Of a stretch of DNA of 17,275 nt, positions 14,617-17,275 are shown piece by piece. Each line of letters starts with the position of its first letter. Within the stretch, counting starts at the first letter, position 1. The notes under the pieces are model-generated. The model did not search any database and was not told the DNA's origin. It was given only the letters and a program-made list of their open reading frames with translations. Position numbers and translations under genes: made by a program. The stretch comes from Deltaproteobacteria bacterium RBG_13_49_15 (GTDB lineage Bacteria; Desulfobacterota; Desulfobacteria; Desulfobacterales; UBA2156). Location: the NCBI GenBank assembly GCA_001797695.1, contig MGQD01000107.1:20479-37753 (forward strand), in the 5' to 3' direction.

Positions 14617-15684
14617 ATGGAAACCAAATCGTTATTTAGGCATGCCCCGGACATCGAGCCCGTTCGTTTTGCCAAAGGGATGAGCGTCGTTCAGCTTGTA
14701 GAACTCATGGGGAAAACCTGTTTTGAGGCAAGAAATGTGGGTCGCGGGGCGACGTTGTATCAGAGGATGATTGATGAGGATGACACCATTTGGCTGGGGA
14801 TAGCCGGCGCGGGGATTGCGGGCGGACTCGGAGGTATCGTCATTGCTTTACTAGAAGCCGGATTCATAGACGTGATTTGTTCCACCGGTGCGCAGATCTA
14901 TCATGATTTGCACTTTGCTTTTGGTTTGCCCGTCAAGGCCATCAGCCCTGCTGTCGACGATGATCTCCTGAGGCGGCACGGGGATACCCGCATATATGAC
15001 ATCAGCATCCGGGAAAAGGAGACTCTCGAAGAACAGGATAAAATCATCCGCAGTTTCGTGATGCAAAAGCAGAGAGATCTTTCCGGGGAAAAATTATCCA
15101 GCTGGGAATTCAATTATGAACTGGGATTATGGGCGGCAAATAACGCTCCTTATCCGGAAAAAAGCTTCATGATTCTGGCCGCCAGGCTGGGGGTCCCCAT
15201 CTTTTGGGATTCCTTTTCCAATCACTCCATCGGAATGAATCTGGTGCGGACGGATCGGGAAGGATACCCCCTGGTGTTTTCTCCACAAAAAGATGTTTTT
15301 GATTCCGCTGCCATCACTTACTCTTCGCCCCAGACCGGTTTCATCGAGCTTGGAGGTGGAGGACCTAAAAATTTCATCCAACAGACCGGCCCTTCCATCA
15401 GTCAGATTTTGGGAATCCGGTTCGAAGGTGCAGACCGGGGTCTTCAGATCGGAACCGCAGTCGAAAGAGAGGGAAGCCTTTCCGGATGTACATTTGGGGA
15501 AGCGGTCACATGGGGGAAGTACCGCAAATCCGACGAGGGGAAGCTTGTTCAAATTTGGGGAGAATACAGTGTAATTTTTCCGCTCTTAACCGCTTATGTT
15601 CTGGAAAAATGCCAAAACAGAACACCAAAGCGGATCATCGAAAAGATCCCTTCATTTATTGAAAAACTGGATCAGGCGAAATGA
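14617..15684 (+). CDS. Deoxyhypusine synthase-family protein, probable polyamine (homospermidine-type) synthase
   Basis: The 355-residue protein aligns across the deoxyhypusine synthase (DHS) family, which transfers an aminobutyl group in an NAD-dependent way through a lysine imine. An NAD-binding Gly-rich stretch is seen at about 61-73 (GIAGAGIAGGLGG), DVICSTGAQIYHDLH at 85-99, and LGGGGPKNF at 245-253. The active-site block is EAVTWGKY at 295-302, where Glu295, Trp299 and Lys301 match human Glu323, Trp327 and the catalytic Lys329. The His of the human KHH substrate motif is Asn252 here (PKNF), as in other bacterial homologues I remember. Bacteria lack eIF5A, so a free amine acceptor such as putrescine (giving homospermidine) is more likely than a protein. 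Agmatine as a partner is a further possibility given both neighbours. It starts 70 bp after the decarboxylase with only a weak ribosome binding site and shares ATGA with the next gene. Confidence 0.9.
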   Translation: METKSLFRHAPDIEPVRFAKGMSVVQLVELMGKTCFEARNVGRGATLYQRMIDEDDTIWLGIAGAGIAGGLGGIVIALLEAGFIDVICSTGAQIYHDLHFAFGLPVKAISPAVDDDLLRRHGDTRIYDISIREKETLEEQDKIIRSFVMQKQRDLSGEKLSSWEFNYELGLWAANNAPYPEKSFMILAARLGVPIFWDSFSNHSIGMNLVRTDREGYPLVFSPQKDVFDSAAITYSSPQTGFIELGGGGPKNFIQQTGPSISQILGIRFEGADRGLQIGTAVEREGSLSGCTFGEAVTWGKYRKSDEGKLVQIWGEYSVIFPLLTAYVLEKCQNRTPKRIIEKIPSFIEKLDQAK

Positions 15685-16601
15685 AGTTGCATCCAAACCA
15701 GTTCTTGGGCCCTGATCCAGGGTCATGTGATTACGATTCGGCCGCCGTTGCTGTTTTGCCTTTTCCTTATGAAGGAGGCGTGTCGTATGGCAGAGGGGCC
15801 GCAGGGGCTCCCGATGCCATTATTGATGCATCCCATCAGATCGAACTTTATGATGAGATTTTAAAAGCCGAACCATACCGGATGGGTATTTCCACCTTGG
15901 CCTCCCCAAAGATACCGAAACGTCCTGAAAAAATGGTTACTGCGCTTTTTAAAATGGTTACGCGTCTTTTGGATGATGACAAGTTCGTGGTGGTCATCGG
16001 CGGAGACCATTCGATTTCAAGCGCATGCGTCATGGCCATGAAGGAAAAATATCGCTCTTTATCGGTCATACAAATCGACGCTCATGCTGATTTGCGGGAT
16101 ACCTATGATGGAACCCCTTTGAGCCATGCCTGCGTCATGGCCCGTATTCGGGAAAAAACAAGCCAAACCCTTCAGATCGGAATCCGATCCATGTCGGCGG
16201 AAGAGGCGAAACGGATGGAGAGGGAGAAGCTTCCGGTGATCACCATGCATGAGTTTCGGACAGGCGGAAAAAACCTGGAAGCGGAGTTACAGAATTTGCC
16301 AGACCCGGTATTTCTCACTGTTGACGTCGATGCTTTTGACTTTAGCGTCATTATGAGCACGGGCACCCCGGAACCCGGCGGGCTGATGTGGGATGAAGCT
16401 CTGAGCTTGTTGCATAAGATTTTTCAAATGAAAAACATCGTCGGCTTCGATGTCGTGGAGCTCTCATACACCCCCTGGGATCGAAATTCACCTATTGCCG
16501 CTGCCAAGCTGATCTATAAAATGCTCGGGTTCAAACTCGCTCGCATCATCGGGCCGCTTGGCAACTGGCCTTCAGTGCCAAAAGGTCCAATCTTGTTGTG
16601 A
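15681..16601 (+). CDS. speB: Agmatinase-family ureohydrolase
   Basis: Ureohydrolases of this type remove urea from agmatine to give putrescine, using two Mn ions. The metal-binding residues are present: GGDHS with His110, DAHAD with Asp133, His135 and Asp137, and DVDAFD with Asp215 and Asp217. The later block TGTPEPGGL (227-235) and Glu260 in VVELSY complete the family pattern. Length (306) is normal. One oddity is Phe221 after the DVDAFD motif, where a Pro is usual (DPxxxPxxGTP), so this loop near the active site deviates. The ATG at 15681 overlaps the stop of the DHS-family gene by 4 bp, so the two are translated together. The substrate could be agmatine or an aminoalkyl-agmatine made by the preceding enzyme. 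Confidence 0.92.
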   Translation: MKLHPNQFLGPDPGSCDYDSAAVAVLPFPYEGGVSYGRGAAGAPDAIIDASHQIELYDEILKAEPYRMGISTLASPKIPKRPEKMVTALFKMVTRLLDDDKFVVVIGGDHSISSACVMAMKEKYRSLSVIQIDAHADLRDTYDGTPLSHACVMARIREKTSQTLQIGIRSMSAEEAKRMEREKLPVITMHEFRTGGKNLEAELQNLPDPVFLTVDVDAFDFSVIMSTGTPEPGGLMWDEALSLLHKIFQMKNIVGFDVVELSYTPWDRNSPIAAAKLIYKMLGFKLARIIGPLGNWPSVPKGPILL

Positions 16602-16602
16602 C

Positions 16603-17275
16603 CTATTCAGGGGCAAAGGGGAGTAAGAGAGGCAAATCGTTGATCACCAGATGATCTTCGGGGCAAACGGGATCGGAAACGACGGAGATGGCCTGGAGAT
16701 TGAACCGCTTTTGCAGTACCTTGATGTTCCGGCTCTTTAATCCGTTTAACCGGGATCTGTTTTTGGGGTGGATTCTGAGGGAAAGCTTCTGCGGATGATC
16801 GGTTTTACCGTTCAAATGTGACACCATAGCATCCAAAATGATTTCAGAAAAAACGAGATGGCCGAATGCCGGATGATAAGGGCCTGCCAGAAGATCCCTC
16901 CCGAAAGCGAGCGTTTCCGAAGCCTGAAGACCCATTCGGATAACCCGAATGTTTTTTTTTGTAAAAAAAAGATAGAGTTCTTTTACGTGACTTACACATG
17001 AACCGAGCGGCATGGGAATATATTTACCTTCTGCATGCCATTTCGCAAGCAAGCTTCCCCGCAACACCACAGTAGGATAAATGCGGACAGCGTCAGGCGC
17101 CAGATCTGCTATTTTTTCCGCTGTTTTTATAGACTCGAATTCACTGTCACCCGGCAACCCGACCATGATTTGAACGCCGATCTGATACCCCCGTTCTTTC
17201 AAAAGGCCGATGGCACGATACGAATCCTGTGATGTGTGGCCGCGCTGTGACGTTTCCAAAGCATGATCGTTCAAT
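16603..17275 (-). CDS. Elp3-like radical SAM protein, C-terminal part (partial)
   Basis: The frame is open to the right window edge, so about 224 C-terminal residues are visible and the N-terminus with the expected CxxxCxxC iron-sulfur motif lies outside. The TTG at 17274 is not a believable start. Visible blocks are LETSQRGHTSQDSYRAIGLL, GYQIGVQIMVGLPGD and VRIYPTVVLRGSLLA. They match Elp3-like radical SAM domains after the SAM-binding half, where RGHt and qiMxGLPGd are diagnostic. No acetyltransferase domain follows; the rest (FSEIILDAMVSHLNG to LPFAPE) is family-specific. The reaction is not known to me. The stop at 16605-16603 faces the ureohydrolase stop with one base between them. Confidence 0.85.
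   Translation of the reverse strand, partial: LNDHALETSQRGHTSQDSYRAIGLLKERGYQIGVQIMVGLPGDSEFESIKTAEKIADLAPDAVRIYPTVVLRGSLLAKWHAEGKYIPMPLGSCVSHVKELYLFFTKKNIRVIRMGLQASETLAFGRDLLAGPYHPAFGHLVFSEIILDAMVSHLNGKTDHPQKLSLRIHPKNRSRLNGLKSRNIKVLQKRFNLQAISVVSDPVCPEDHLVINDLPLLLPFAPE

Noticed and set aside
1..17275. CRISPR array, insertion sequence, prophage or toxin-antitoxin pair
   Set aside because: I found no regularly spaced repeats other than the coding 24-bp tandem repeat, and no transposase, integrase or phage-like protein. The gene content is housekeeping plus polyamine metabolism.

Overview
This window looks like chromosomal DNA of a Gram-negative anaerobe, most likely a Desulfobacterota member (former Deltaproteobacteria, Desulfobacteria-like). 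The main reason is the gene order rimP-nusA-infB-ylxP-rbfA-nrnA-truB-rpsO-pnp-M16 peptidase-dut, which is familiar from that group. The phylum call is inference from gene order and protein style; no 16S rRNA or other diagnostic marker is present. I see no prophage, insertion sequence, CRISPR array or integron.

Left edge (1-1277): a minus-strand gene runs off the left end. It encodes a secreted protein with a signal peptide and a long Pro/Ala-rich tail built on a 24-bp tandem repeat. Its promoter overlaps a plus-strand promoter-like pair. A tRNA-Gly(CCC) gene with encoded CCA follows on the plus strand, and an intrinsic terminator or attenuator hairpin sits just before rimP.

Middle (1278-11203): a tightly packed plus-strand block for translation and RNA metabolism holds rimP, nusA, infB, ylxP/DUF503, rbfA, nrnA, truB, rpsO and pnp. 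Several neighbours overlap (rimP/nusA, ylxP/rbfA, rbfA/nrnA). The two gaps around rpsO each carry a CCGCC-NNN-GGCGG palindrome, and the one before pnp is nested in a larger hairpin. No ylxR gene lies between nusA and infB.

From 11184 to 13826 come an M16 zinc protease that overlaps the end of pnp, a dUTPase, and a YycJ/WalJ-type metallo-beta-lactamase-fold hydrolase.

Right part (13980-16601): a three-gene polyamine unit encodes a pyruvoyl-dependent arginine decarboxylase, a deoxyhypusine-synthase-family protein that keeps the catalytic lysine, and an agmatinase-family ureohydrolase whose start overlaps the preceding stop by 4 bp. Bacteria have no hypusinated eIF5A, so the middle enzyme probably builds a free polyamine such as homospermidine, from putrescine or possibly directly from agmatine. 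This is the most interesting system in the window. The last gene (minus strand, running off the right end) is the C-terminal part of an Elp3-like radical SAM protein. It converges on the ureohydrolase gene with one base between the two stop codons.
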